DNA of 64,000 nt, taken from assembly GCF_002556545.1 (NCBI RefSeq), contig NZ_CP022685.1:434001-498000 (forward strand). Direction: 5' to 3'. Position numbers and translations under genes: made by a program. Origin of the DNA: Streptomyces formicae (GTDB lineage Bacteria > Actinomycetota > Actinomycetes > Streptomycetales > Streptomycetaceae). How positions within the stretch are numbered: position 1 is the first letter of the stretch; every line of letters begins with the position of its first letter. Shown piece after piece: positions 47,041-55,785 of this stretch. The notes beneath the pieces are model-generated. The model ran no database searches. It was not told where the DNA came from and saw only the letters and a program-made list of their open reading frames with translations.

Positions 47041-48033
47041 ATGGCTGTGACGATCGACATCGACACGTATGTGAAGGGCGTCCTCGACGGGAAGCGCGCG
47101 TTCGTCGCGCGCGCCATCACCCTCGTCGAGTCGACCAGGCCGCAGCACAGGGAACTGGCGCAGCGGCTGCTCACCGAGCTGCTGCCGCACAGCGGGCGGG
47201 CGCGCCGGATCGGCATCAGCGGAGTGCCCGGCGTGGGCAAGTCCACGTTCATCGACGCGCTCGGCACGATGCTCACCGCGCTCGGACACCGGGTCGCGGT
47301 GCTCGCCGTGGACCCCTCGTCCACCCGCACGGGCGGTTCCATCCTGGGCGACAAGACCAGGATGGAACGGCTCTCGCTCGACCCAGCAGCCTTCGTACGG
47401 CCCTCGCCCTCCGCCGGGACGCTCGGCGGTGTCGCCAAGGCGACCCGCGAGTCGATCGTGGTGATGGAGGCCGCGGGGTACGACGTGGTGCTCGTGGAGA
47501 CCGTGGGCGTCGGGCAGTCGGAGACGGCCGTCGCGAACATGGTCGACACGTTCCTGCTGCTCACCCTCGCGCGCACCGGTGACCAGCTCCAAGGCATCAA
47601 GAAGGGCGTCCTGGAGCTGGCCGACGTGATCGCCGTGAACAAGGCGGACGGACCGCACGAGCGGGACGCGCGCTCGGCGGCACGTGAACTGGCGGGCGCG
47701 CTGAGGCTGATGCACCCGGCGGACGCCGCGTGGACCCCGCCCGTGCTGACGTGCAGCGCCCGCGAGTCGAGCGGCCTCGACACGCTCTGGGAGCGGATCG
47801 AGCAGCACCGCGCGCTGCTCGACTCGACGGGCCGTCTGGCCGCCAAGCGCCGTGACCAGCAGGTCGACTGGACCTGGGCGATGGTCCGCGACGAACTGCT
47901 CGGCAGGCTGCTCGGGCACGCGGAGGTGCAGCGGGTGGCGCCCGAGCTGGAACAGCGCGTCCGGGAGGGCACGTTGACGGCGACGTCGGCCGCCGAGCGG
48001 ATCCTCGACGCGTTTCAGGGCGACCGCCCCTGA
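47041..48033 (+). CDS. meaB: Methylmalonyl-CoA mutase-associated GTPase MeaB
   Basis: 330 residues. A G3E-family P-loop GTPase that gates loading and protects mutase from inactivation. The P-loop is GVPGVGKSTFIDA (residues ~59-71), with VDPSSTRTGGSILGDKTRM, VETVGVGQSE and the base-specificity motif NKADG. It begins 21 bp after mutB, so its placement confirms the mutase partner. No odd features. Confidence 0.96.
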   Translation: MAVTIDIDTYVKGVLDGKRAFVARAITLVESTRPQHRELAQRLLTELLPHSGRARRIGISGVPGVGKSTFIDALGTMLTALGHRVAVLAVDPSSTRTGGSILGDKTRMERLSLDPAAFVRPSPSAGTLGGVAKATRESIVVMEAAGYDVVLVETVGVGQSETAVANMVDTFLLLTLARTGDQLQGIKKGVLELADVIAVNKADGPHERDARSAARELAGALRLMHPADAAWTPPVLTCSARESSGLDTLWERIEQHRALLDSTGRLAAKRRDQQVDWTWAMVRDELLGRLLGHAEVQRVAPELEQRVREGTLTATSAAERILDAFQGDRP

Positions 48034-48080
48034 CCGCGCCCCCCCTAGGCACGCCCCACATGAACGGAGCCACCCGCACC

Positions 48081-49127
48081 ATGAACGCCACTCCCGGCGA
48101 AGCCCCCGTACTGCTGCGCCGCGCCGGACGCGCCGGGCACATCGTCCTGAACCGGCCGCGGGCCATCAACGCCCTCAACCACGCGATGGTCGGCCTGATC
48201 GACGAGGCCCTCACCGCGTACGAGCGGGACGACTCGGTCGCCACGGTGGTGCTCACCGGCGCCGGTGAGCGCGGGCTGTGCGCGGGCGGCGACATCCGCT
48301 CCATCCACGACGACGTCAGGGCGGGCGGCCGGGCGGCGTCGGCCGCGTTCTGGCACGACGAGTACCGGCTCAACGCCCGTATCGCCCGCTACTCCAAGCC
48401 GTACGTCGCGGTGATGGACGGCATCGTGATGGGCGGCGGCGTCGGCGTCTCCGCGCACGGCGACGTGCGCGTCGTCACCGAACGCTCCAGGGTCGCCATG
48501 CCCGAGACCGGCATCGGCTTCGTACCCGACGTGGGCGGCACCTATCTGCTGACGCGCGCGCCCGGCGAGTTGGGCACGCATCTGGCGCTGACCGGCTCGG
48601 CCGTGGGCGCGGGCGACGCGCTGCTGTGCGGGCTCGCCGACCACTACGTGCCCTCCGCGCGCCTCGCGGAGTTCACCGCGGCCCTCTCCGACCTCACCGC
48701 GGCCGACGCCGTACGGCAGTACGCGACGGCGCCCCCGGCGGGCGAACTGGCCGCGCGCCGCGAGTGGATCGATCACTGCTACGCGGCCGATTCCGTCGAG
48801 GAGATCGTCGAGCGCCTGCACGCCTTCGGTGACCGGCACGCGAAGGAGGCCGCCGAGACGATCCTGGCGAAGTCGCCGACGTCGCTGAAGGTCACCCTCG
48901 CCGCCCTGCGCAAGGCGCGCGAGCTGCCGTCCCTGGAGGCCGTCCTCGCGCAGGAGTACCGCGTGTCCTGTGCCGCGCTCGCCTCGCCCGACCTGCCCGA
49001 GGGCATCCGCGCGCAGGTCGTCGACAAGGACCGCGCCCCGCGCTGGTCCCCCGCCGAGCTCTCCCAGGTGACGGACGCGGACGTGGCCCGCTACTTCGAG
49101 GAACCCGCCGTCGGCACGAGCGCCTGA
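48081..49127 (+). CDS. 3-hydroxyisobutyryl-CoA hydrolase (enoyl-CoA hydratase family)
   Basis: 348 residues from ATG 48081 (GGAG 12 bp upstream); ATG 48060 is possible but has no ribosome site. Crotonase fold with oxyanion parts CAGGDIRSIHDD and DGIVMGGGVGVSAHGD, and the hydrolase-type MPETGIGFVPDVGGTYLLTR that separates HIBYL-CoA hydrolases from hydratases. It releases 3-hydroxyisobutyrate in valine catabolism. Being in the mut operon, it suggests that valine is the main source of methylmalonyl-CoA here. Confidence 0.9.
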   Translation: MNATPGEAPVLLRRAGRAGHIVLNRPRAINALNHAMVGLIDEALTAYERDDSVATVVLTGAGERGLCAGGDIRSIHDDVRAGGRAASAAFWHDEYRLNARIARYSKPYVAVMDGIVMGGGVGVSAHGDVRVVTERSRVAMPETGIGFVPDVGGTYLLTRAPGELGTHLALTGSAVGAGDALLCGLADHYVPSARLAEFTAALSDLTAADAVRQYATAPPAGELAARREWIDHCYAADSVEEIVERLHAFGDRHAKEAAETILAKSPTSLKVTLAALRKARELPSLEAVLAQEYRVSCAALASPDLPEGIRAQVVDKDRAPRWSPAELSQVTDADVARYFEEPAVGTSA

Positions 49128-49134
49128 CGGGACC

Positions 49135-49605
49135 TCACGGCGGGTCGGTCTCGGTGACCACCGCGAGGAGCTGGAACGGCTGCTCCTTGTCCCACTGCGA
49201 GACGCCGAGGGCTATCCAGCGCCCGTCGACCCGCCACAGGTGGAGGTCCGGCACGGACGCGCTCAACTGCGCCCACGGCTCCGGTATCGCCTCGTCCGCT
49301 CCCCCGTCACGCTGATCCCCGAAGTCCGCGTCCACGACGCGGTCGAACAGGCTCTGGAGGCTGAAGGTCTGGGGCGGCCCCCACCGGTCGGCGAGGAGCA
49401 CCGCGAGGCCGTCGCGCTCGGCCTCGAACTGCTCCTCTGTCGCCTCCCAGCGCGTGCCGTCGTCCTCCCAGAAGGGGTCGCTCGTCAGTAACTCCGCTAT
49501 GTGGTACCCGGGCCCCTGTGAGCCGCGCTCCGACCTGCCGTGCTCCGCGGGGAACTCCCGGGAGCGCAGCAGGTCGATCGCGGCGAGATGCTGTGCGGTC
49601 CTCAT
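49135..49605 (-). CDS. Hypothetical protein with a TTA codon
   Basis: 156 residues from ATG 49605 (MRTAQHLAAIDLLRSREFPAEHG). It is soluble and acidic, with Trp-rich segments (DPFWEDDGTRWEATEEQFEAE, VPDLHLWRVDGRWIALGVSQWD). I do not recognise the family; the last part could be an immunity- or SMI1-like fold, but no motif proves it. A TTA codon (complement of 49489-49491, in IAELLTS) makes translation bldA-dependent. It converges with the mut operon, 7 bp between stops, and faces away from the ABC permease. Confidence 0.75.
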   Translation of the reverse strand: MRTAQHLAAIDLLRSREFPAEHGRSERGSQGPGYHIAELLTSDPFWEDDGTRWEATEEQFEAERDGLAVLLADRWGPPQTFSLQSLFDRVVDADFGDQRDGGADEAIPEPWAQLSASVPDLHLWRVDGRWIALGVSQWDKEQPFQLLAVVTETDPP

Positions 49606-49667
49606 GACGTCCAGTAAAGCGGGCGCCACTGACAATCGGTCATGTCCCTCAGTGCCTCCGCGACGGA

Positions 49668-50414
49668 TCACGCGTCACGGCGCCGCACCGCCCACCAGCC
49701 CGCGATCAGCGCCGCGGCCGTCCAGGCGGCCGTCACCGCAAGTCCGGTCCAGGGCCCGAGGGTTCCCGTCGGATCCTCGTGGAGGACCTGCTGGCCCGCC
49801 TTGTCGGGCAGGAAGGCCGCGACGCCGCTCGCCACGTCGCCGACGACGAACGACACGATCAGCGTGAAGGGGATGAGCACGCTCAGGACGGCGACTCCGC
49901 TGCGCAGCACGGCCGTCAGGCCCGCCGCGAGGAGCGTCATCAGTGCCAGGTAGATGCCGCCGCCGACGCAGGCCCGCACGGCACCGGAGTGGCCGAGTCC
50001 GATCGCGTACTCCCCCAGGAATGCCTGGCCGACCAGGAAGGTCCCGAAGCTGGTGACGAGTCCCACCAGCAGCGCGAGGCCACCTACGACGGCCATCTTG
50101 GCCCCGTAGAACAGCCCGCGGCGCGGTACGGCGGCGAGCGAGATCCGCAGGGCCCCGCTCGTGTACTCCGACGAGACGGCGGTCGTGCCGAAGCTGATGG
50201 CCGCGATCTGCCCGAAGTTGAAGGCGTAGAAGGCGCCGAACAGCGGCTCGGCGTCGGCGTTGTCCGCCTCGGCCTTGCCCACGGTGGCGAACACCAGTGT
50301 GGTGATGGCGACGCTGACCAGGAACACGGCGAGCAGCGAACCGATGCTGGAGCGCAGGGACTTGATCTTGAGCCACTCGGCGTGGGCGACGGGCAGTGCG
50401 GCGGTGTGCGCCAT
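49668..50414 (-). CDS. ABC-2 transporter permease
   Basis: 248 residues from ATG 50414 (GAGGTCTGACC upstream). Six membrane helices are visible: about residues 20-42, 60-75, 105-130, 145-168, 178-200 and 220-240. SFGTTAVSSEYTSGALRISLAAVPRR is the typical cytoplasmic loop of ABC-2 permeases from bacitracin- or lantibiotic-type exporters. It follows the ATPase gene by 2 bp. The two form an exporter whose genes are divergent from a two-component system. Confidence 0.92.
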   Translation of the reverse strand: MAHTAALPVAHAEWLKIKSLRSSIGSLLAVFLVSVAITTLVFATVGKAEADNADAEPLFGAFYAFNFGQIAAISFGTTAVSSEYTSGALRISLAAVPRRGLFYGAKMAVVGGLALLVGLVTSFGTFLVGQAFLGEYAIGLGHSGAVRACVGGGIYLALMTLLAAGLTAVLRSGVAVLSVLIPFTLIVSFVVGDVASGVAAFLPDKAGQQVLHEDPTGTLGPWTGLAVTAAWTAAALIAGWWAVRRRDA

Positions 50415-50416
50415 GG

Positions 50417-51349
50417 TCAGACCTCCTGGCGGGTCGTGGGTGCGGTGGCCGCGAACTGGGTCTCGTCGGCCGTGAGAGCGAGGTAGGCCTGCTCCAGGGA
50501 TGCCTGTTCGTCGGCGAGTTCCAGGACGGGGATGCCGGCGCGCGCGGCGATGGCACCGACCTGCTCGGCCTTGGCGCCCTCCACCGTCCACCGGCCGTTC
50601 TCCGCCTCTCCCAGGACGTAGCCCTTGCCCGAGAGGACGCCGCGCAGCGCGTCGGGATCCGTGGTGCGCACCCGCACGCGCGGGTGGCTGTGTCCCTCGA
50701 TGAACTCCCGCATGGGCGTGTCGGCGAGGAGCCTGCCCCTGCCGAGGACCACGAGGTGGTCGGCGAACGTGGCGGTCTCGTTCATGAGGTGGCTGGAGAC
50801 CAGGACCGTGCGGCCCTCCCCCGCCAGGCGTCGCATCAACTCGCGGATCCAGATGATGCCTTCGGGGTCGAGGCCGTTGGACGGCTCGTCGAGCATGACC
50901 ACGCCGGGGTCACCGAGGAGCGCGGCCGCGATGCCGAGGCGCTGGCGCATGCCGAGCGAGAAGGTCTTGATCCTGCGATTGGCCACGGACGCGAGCCCCG
51001 CCTCCTCCAGGACCTCGTCCACGCGGCGCGCGGGCAGGCGGTTGCTGACGGCGAGGGCGAGCAGATGGCCGCGGGCGGAGCGCGAGCCGTGCGCCGCCTG
51101 GGCGTCGAGGAGCGCGCCTACGTGGCGCAGCGGGTCTTCGAGGGCGGCGTAGGAGCGGCCGCCGACGGTGGCCGTGCCCGAGGTGGGGCGGTCGAGGCCG
51201 AGGACGAGGCGCAGGGTGGTGGACTTGCCGGCGCCGTTGGGACCGAGGAATCCGGTGACCCGGCCGGGGCGGACGCCGAACGTGAGGGCGTCCACGGCCC
51301 GGGTCGTGCCGTACACCTTGGTGAGGTCTTGGACGTCGATGCTGGTCAT
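50417..51349 (-). CDS. ABC transporter ATP-binding protein (drug/antibiotic exporter type)
   Basis: 310 residues from ATG 51349, with GACGAGG 10 bp upstream; ATG 51355 is a less well spaced alternative. Walker A GPNGAGKST, signature FSLGMRQR, Walker B VVMLDEPSNGLD and H-loop VSSHLM are all present. A C-terminal ~90-residue regulatory part follows. With the permease 2 bp downstream it forms an ABC-2 exporter. It is divergent from a histidine kinase; a GGGAGA-TCG-TCTCCC dyad (51397-51411) lies between. Confidence 0.95.
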   Translation of the reverse strand: MTSIDVQDLTKVYGTTRAVDALTFGVRPGRVTGFLGPNGAGKSTTLRLVLGLDRPTSGTATVGGRSYAALEDPLRHVGALLDAQAAHGSRSARGHLLALAVSNRLPARRVDEVLEEAGLASVANRRIKTFSLGMRQRLGIAAALLGDPGVVMLDEPSNGLDPEGIIWIRELMRRLAGEGRTVLVSSHLMNETATFADHLVVLGRGRLLADTPMREFIEGHSHPRVRVRTTDPDALRGVLSGKGYVLGEAENGRWTVEGAKAEQVGAIAARAGIPVLELADEQASLEQAYLALTADETQFAATAPTTRQEV

Positions 51350-51458
51350 GGGCATCAGCCTCGTCGCCGCCCCCACCCGGGGTCTTCCCCCGCCCGGGGA
51401 GATCGTCTCCCTCTCACGGGGGAGCCGGGTGGCGCGGTGCGCCTGGCACGATGACGCC

Positions 51459-52676
51459 ATGCCCGGCTTCCTGAGACCTCTGACGCGTGCGGTCACCTAT
51501 ACGCGGTTTCTGCACATCCTCTTGGGCTCGGTGGTCGCCTGGGTCATCGGCGCGATCTATCCGGGGCTCTCGAGCCCCACGTTCGCCGACTGGCTGCTCA
51601 TCGTCGTCGTCCCCGTTCCGCTCCTTGTGGCGGCCGCGATGGTGCCCGCCACGCGACGGGCCGAGGGACTGCAAGCTCGGCTGATGCTCTTCCCCGGCCC
51701 GCACGCGCGCGTGGAGGGCGAGGAGCAGGACGCGGGCGTCTCGGAGGCTCCGTCCGCCTCGTGGCGCGACCGGGCCAGGACGGCGGTCTGGCTCGTGCTC
51801 CGCCTGGAGAGCGGTTGCGCCATGGCCCTGCTGACGGGGCAGCTTCTCGGGACGTCGCTGGCACTGCTGGGCGCGGCCGACGACGCACCGGAGGACGACG
51901 GTCTGCTCTTCCGCATCCCCGGCCACGGCTGGGGCGCCCTGCCGCTGAGCGCCCTCTTCGTCCTGGCCGAGCTCGCGGTGATCGTGTACTCGGGCCGGTT
52001 GATGGCCTTGGCCGCCCGCCGTCTGCTCGGCCCCTCCCCCGCCGAGCGTCTCGCCGCCCTGGAGGAACGCACCGAGCAACTCCTCGAACGCAACCGCATC
52101 GCGCGCGAGCTGCACGACTCCATCGGGCACGCGCTGACCGTCGCCGTCGTCCAGGCGGGCGCCGCGCGCGCCGCGGCGGATCCGGCCTTCACCGAGCGCG
52201 CCCTGGAGGCCGTCGAGGAGACGGGCCGGGCGGCGCTGGAGGACCTGGAGCGCGTCCTGCGGGTGCTGCGGGAGGACGAGAAGCCGGTGAGCGGGCGGCC
52301 CACCCTGGCCGACGCCGAGCGCCTGCTCGACTCGGCCCGCGCCTCGGGCGCGAAGGTGGACGTGGCGGTGACGGGCCCCGTGGAGCGGCTGCCGGGTCCG
52401 GTCTCGCGCGAGGGCTACCGCATGCTCCAGGAGGCACTGACGAACGTGCTGCGCCACTCGGGCCCCGTGCCGGTGCGCCTGCGCATAGCCGTCGACGACG
52501 CCCGCATCGTCATGAACGTACGCAACCCGCTCCCACCGCCCTCGGCAGGCGTCACCGGACGCGGCGGCAGCGGTCTGCGGGGCATCCGGGAGCGGGCCAC
52601 GCTGCTCGGCGGGCGGGCCACCACGGGCCCCGACGACGGTGAATGGCAGGTGCACGTCGAGCTACCCCTGGTGTGA
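51459..52676 (+). CDS. Sensor histidine kinase (HisKA_3 type)
   Basis: 405 residues from ATG 51459; no strong ribosome site. About four N-terminal helices (residues ~15-60 and 115-190), then the dimerisation/phosphoacceptor motif RIARELHDSIGHALTVAVVQ with its His at about residue 220, and an HATPase domain ending in GRGGSGLRGIRERATLLGG. NarL-type two-component kinase, signal unknown. It is cotranscribed with the response regulator 14 bp downstream. Next to an exporter, it may sense an envelope-active compound. Confidence 0.93.
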   Translation: MPGFLRPLTRAVTYTRFLHILLGSVVAWVIGAIYPGLSSPTFADWLLIVVVPVPLLVAAAMVPATRRAEGLQARLMLFPGPHARVEGEEQDAGVSEAPSASWRDRARTAVWLVLRLESGCAMALLTGQLLGTSLALLGAADDAPEDDGLLFRIPGHGWGALPLSALFVLAELAVIVYSGRLMALAARRLLGPSPAERLAALEERTEQLLERNRIARELHDSIGHALTVAVVQAGAARAAADPAFTERALEAVEETGRAALEDLERVLRVLREDEKPVSGRPTLADAERLLDSARASGAKVDVAVTGPVERLPGPVSREGYRMLQEALTNVLRHSGPVPVRLRIAVDDARIVMNVRNPLPPPSAGVTGRGGSGLRGIRERATLLGGRATTGPDDGEWQVHVELPLV

Positions 52677-52690
52677 TCTAGGCTGACCGG

Positions 52691-53353
52691 ATGCCGGTCA
52701 CAGTGCTCCTGGTCGACGACGAACCCCTCGTACGCGCGGGTCTGCGCGCGGTCCTCGCGGCACAGCCCGACATCGAGGTGGTCGGCGAGGCGGCGGACGG
52801 CGCGGCGGTGATCCCCCTCGTCCGCGAGCTGCGGCCCGACGTCGTCGCGATGGACGTACGCATGCCGCTGCTCGACGGCATCGAGGCCACCAGGGCCGTC
52901 CTGCGCACGGTCCAGGACCCGCCGAAGATCTTGGTGATCACGACCTTCGAGAACGACGAGTACGTCTATGAGGCGCTGCGCGCGGGAGCCGACGGGTTCC
53001 TCCTGAAGCGGGCCAGGCCCGCGGAGATCGTGCACGCCGTGCGGCTCGTCGCCGAGGGCGAGTCGCTGCTCTTCCCCGCCGCGGTGCGCCAGCTCGCGGG
53101 TGAGTACGGCGCGGAGCGGGGCAATCCGCAGGCCAGGGCCGCGCTGGACAAGGCGGCGCTCACCGAGCGCGAGGCGGAGGTGCTCCGCCTGATGGCCCGA
53201 GGGCTTTCGAACGCCGAGATCGCCTCCGGTCTGGTCGTCGGCACGGAGACCGTCAAGTCGCACGTCAGCTCGGTCCTGGCCAAGCTGGGGGCACGGGACA
53301 GGACGCAGGCGGTCATCGCCGCCTACGAGTCCGGTTTCGTCGCGCCGGGATGA
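52691..53353 (+). CDS. Response regulator, NarL/LuxR type
   Basis: 220 residues. The receiver domain has acidic DDEP, phosphoacceptor Asp in DVVAMDVRMPLLDG (about residue 55), Thr in ITTF and Lys in LLKRARP. The C-terminal LuxR helix-turn-helix is LTEREAEVLRLMARGLSNAEIA (in part) with VKSHVSSVLAKLGARDRTQAV. It pairs with the kinase 14 bp upstream. The divergent ABC exporter is the likely target. Confidence 0.96.
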   Translation: MPVTVLLVDDEPLVRAGLRAVLAAQPDIEVVGEAADGAAVIPLVRELRPDVVAMDVRMPLLDGIEATRAVLRTVQDPPKILVITTFENDEYVYEALRAGADGFLLKRARPAEIVHAVRLVAEGESLLFPAAVRQLAGEYGAERGNPQARAALDKAALTEREAEVLRLMARGLSNAEIASGLVVGTETVKSHVSSVLAKLGARDRTQAVIAAYESGFVAPG

Positions 53354-53474
53354 GGAACGCGGACCGCGTCCGGATGGGACCGGCGCACGGGACGAAGGCG
53401 AGCCCGGCACTCGCCGCGGCCACGCCCTGCGAGTACGATCCGGCCATCATGCGCACGAGCTGGGAGGACGGACG

Positions 53475-54632
53475 TTGGGGCAGCTGACCGGCGGGGACCC
53501 CTCTCTGTTGCGTCGGATCAACTCCGCGGTGGTGCTGCATGCACTGCGCGCCGCGGACTTGGCCACGCTCACGGAGATCACCCGCGTGACCGGACTCTCC
53601 CGGCCCACCGTCGAGGGAGTCGTCGAGGGGCTCATCGAGGCCGGGCTCGTGGTGGAGTCCGACGCCGAGGAGAGCGGCGCACGACGTCAGGGACGGCCCG
53701 CGCGGAAGTTCCGCTTCCGGGCGGAGGCGGGGCATCTGCTCGGTCTGGAGATCGGCCCGCACCGTGTCGCGGCCGCCCTCTCCGACCTCGACGGCAAGAT
53801 CCTCGGCACCGCCTCGAAGGACGTGTCGGAGGCCGCACCCGCGGACGAGCGGCTCGAGAGGCTGCGCACCGTGGTCGCCGACCTGCTGCGCCGCGCGGGG
53901 ATCGCCCGCAGCTCGCTGCGCGCCGTCGGGGTCGGCAGCCCCGGCATCGTCGAGGTCGACGGCACCGTACGGCTGGGCACCGCGCTGCCCGAGTGGACGG
54001 GGCTGCCGCTGGGCGAACGCCTGCGCCGGTCGTTCAAGTGCCCGGTGCTCGTGGAGAACGACGCCAACGCGGCGGCGGTGGCCGAGCACTGGAAGGGCGT
54101 GGCGACCGACACCGACGACGTGGTGTTCGTCCTCGCGGGTCTGAGCCCGGGGGCCGGTTCGCTGATCGGCGGCCGACTGCACCGCGGTTACGGCGGCGCG
54201 GCCGGGGAGATCGGCGCGCTGCACCTGCTCGGCCGCGAGGTCACTCCGGAGACGCTGCTCTCGACGACGGACGAGCCGCTGCACCCGCTGGACGAGCACG
54301 CCGTGGCCGAGGTCTTCGCGCACGCGCGCGAGGGCGACGAGCGGGCGCAGGCGGCCGTGGAGCGCTTCATCCAGCGGCTGGTGCACGACGTGGCCGCCCT
54401 GGTGCTCGCCCTGGACCCCGAGCTGGTCGTGGTGGGCGGCTGGGCCGCCGGTCTGGACGGCGTACTGGAGCCGCTGCACCGCGAGTTGGCGCGCTACTGC
54501 CTGCGGCCGCCGCGTGTCGCGCTCTCGCTGCTCGGCGAGGCAGCGGTGGCGACGGGGGCGCTGCGGCTCGCGCTCGACCACGTCGAGGAAGAGCTGTTCG
54601 CCGTCGAGGGGACCGTCACCGCACGCCGGTGA
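53475..54632 (+). CDS. ROK-family transcriptional regulator, zinc motif missing
   Basis: 385 residues starting at TTG 53475 (GGGAGGACGGACG upstream). A winged helix-turn-helix (residues ~14-60, TLTEITRVTGLSRPTVEGVVEGL) precedes the ROK sugar-kinase-like fold (LGLEIGPHRVAAAL, VGVGSPGIVEVDG, VENDANAAAVAEH). The usual H-x(8+)-CxCGxxGC zinc site is absent: after GGAAGEIGALHLLG comes REVTPETLLS. It is therefore likely a non-catalytic regulator. It converges with a DasR-like GntR gene, which suggests amino-sugar or sugar control. Confidence 0.92.
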   Translation: MGQLTGGDPSLLRRINSAVVLHALRAADLATLTEITRVTGLSRPTVEGVVEGLIEAGLVVESDAEESGARRQGRPARKFRFRAEAGHLLGLEIGPHRVAAALSDLDGKILGTASKDVSEAAPADERLERLRTVVADLLRRAGIARSSLRAVGVGSPGIVEVDGTVRLGTALPEWTGLPLGERLRRSFKCPVLVENDANAAAVAEHWKGVATDTDDVVFVLAGLSPGAGSLIGGRLHRGYGGAAGEIGALHLLGREVTPETLLSTTDEPLHPLDEHAVAEVFAHAREGDERAQAAVERFIQRLVHDVAALVLALDPELVVVGGWAAGLDGVLEPLHRELARYCLRPPRVALSLLGEAAVATGALRLALDHVEEELFAVEGTVTARR

Positions 54633-54661
54633 GCGGGGCCCTGGGCAGCGGGAAACACGAA

Positions 54662-54684
54662 GCGCCCGGCACGGGGCCGGGCGC
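54662..54684. terminator. Bidirectional terminator between ROK and GntR genes
   Basis: GCGCCCGGC (54662-54670) and GCCGGGCGC (54676-54684) are perfect 9-bp arms around ACGGG. It lies 30 bp after the ROK stop and 45 bp from the GntR stop. Confidence 0.8.
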
Positions 54685-54728
54685 GGGGTGCCGGGCCGAC
54701 GCCCGTGAGGACGTCGGCACCGAGGACG

Positions 54729-55490
54729 TCAGGAAGCGTGCCGCTCCGGTCCGTGGTGGATCTCCACGCCTCCGGAGTCGCCGAAGGTGAGGCGGCAGGT
54801 GTCCGCGCGGTATGTGGCCACGGAGACGGCGGCCGTGCGGCCCTCGGCGAAGAAGCGGGTCGTCACGACGAGGACGGGTGCCCCGGGGAGCCGGTCGAGC
54901 GCCTTGGCGTCGTCCGCGCGGGCCGAGCCGAGTTCGACGGCCCTGTCCTGCCCTTCGAGTCCGAGCCCGGCCAGCTCGCGCAGCACCGCACGCGCGCGTG
55001 CCGCGCCGGACGGCGCGTCGATCCCGGTCAGCTCGGGGACGGACGACGTGGGCACGTAGAGCAGTTCGGCCGCGACGGGCTGGCCGTGCGAGACGCGGGT
55101 GCGGCGCACCCTGTGCACCTGCTCCTCCGGGAGCGTCTCCAGCATGCGTGCCACGTCCGCGGGCGGGACCGCGGGGCCGCAGTCCGCGGGCTGCCAGGCG
55201 TCACCGACGGCGCCGGGCCACGTGCCCTGCGCGGAGCCGACGGCCACGCCCATCCGCGGCGGCGCGACGGTCGTGCCGACGCCGCGGCGGCGCTGCAGCC
55301 TGCCTTCCAGCTCGAGCTGTTCGAGTGCCTGGCGCAGCGTGGCGCGGGCGACACCGAACCGGGCGGCGAGGTCGCGCTCGTTGGGCAGGATCTCCCCCAC
55401 GGCGAACTCGGAGTCGAGCGCCTCACTGAGCACGGTCTTCAGATGCCAGTACTTCGGCTCCGGCACCGTTTCGAGCTGCGTGGTCCCCAC
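54729..55490 (-). CDS. GntR/UTRA-family regulator (HutC/DasR-like)
   Basis: 253 residues from GTG 55490, chosen because GGAGGATCAGG precedes it directly; a TTG at 55505 would include that site in the coding region. N-terminal winged helix: LPNERDLAARFGVARATLRQALEQLELEGRL and RRRGVGTTV (residues ~33-75). The C-terminal UTRA domain binds a small effector, usually a sugar phosphate or amino acid. A dre-like palindrome overlaps its own -35 box, so autoregulation or DasR control is likely. Confidence 0.94.
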   Translation of the reverse strand: MGTTQLETVPEPKYWHLKTVLSEALDSEFAVGEILPNERDLAARFGVARATLRQALEQLELEGRLQRRRGVGTTVAPPRMGVAVGSAQGTWPGAVGDAWQPADCGPAVPPADVARMLETLPEEQVHRVRRTRVSHGQPVAAELLYVPTSSVPELTGIDAPSGAARARAVLRELAGLGLEGQDRAVELGSARADDAKALDRLPGAPVLVVTTRFFAEGRTAAVSVATYRADTCRLTFGDSGGVEIHHGPERHAS

Positions 55491-55569
55491 CCTGATCCTC
55501 CGCAATCGCCGTGCAACCGGCGGCGTTTAAGCGCCCTTGTTTATTAAAGGTTCCTGCACTATCTCTGCG

Positions 55570-55604
55570 ACCATAAAGCCGCACCCACCCTTGGTCAAGA
55601 CCAA
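55570..55604 (-). promoter_or_regulatory. Promoter of the GntR gene with dre-like operator
   Basis: On the minus strand, TTGACC (-35) and TATGGT (-10) are 17 bp apart, and the -35 lies within the perfect palindrome TTGGTC-TT-GACCAA (55591-55604). The palindrome matches the core of the DasR response element (ACTGGTCTAGACCACT) at TGGTC-(N)-GACCA. It is about 80-115 bp upstream of the GTG. DasR or the GntR protein itself could bind. Confidence 0.6.
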
Positions 55605-55711
55605 TCCTCGGTCCGTTACAGCCCGCACAGGGGTGATGCCACAGAGCATTCACGCGCTGTTCGCGGGAGGCCAAGCGGGCGTAACCAGCCACGCACGCAC
55701 CATGGGCACGA

Positions 55712-55746
55712 AAGTGAGCCCCCACCGACGCGGCAGGGGCTCACTT
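55712..55746. terminator. Terminator hairpin downstream of the sigma factor gene
   Basis: AAGTGAGCCCC (55712-55722) and GGGGCTCACTT (55736-55746) are perfect 11-bp arms with a 13-bp spacer. It starts 40 bp past the sigma gene stop as read on the minus strand and separates it from the GntR promoter. Confidence 0.75.
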
Positions 55747-55785
55747 CGTACCGATTGATCCCTTGGTAGGCGATATTTCCTGGGG

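Noticed and set aside
51397..51411. GGGAGA-TCG-TCTCCC as operator of the ABC/two-component divergent promoter
   Set aside because: The arms are only 6 bp and the region is G/C-rich, so chance is likely; it is mentioned with the ABC gene but not listed as a site.
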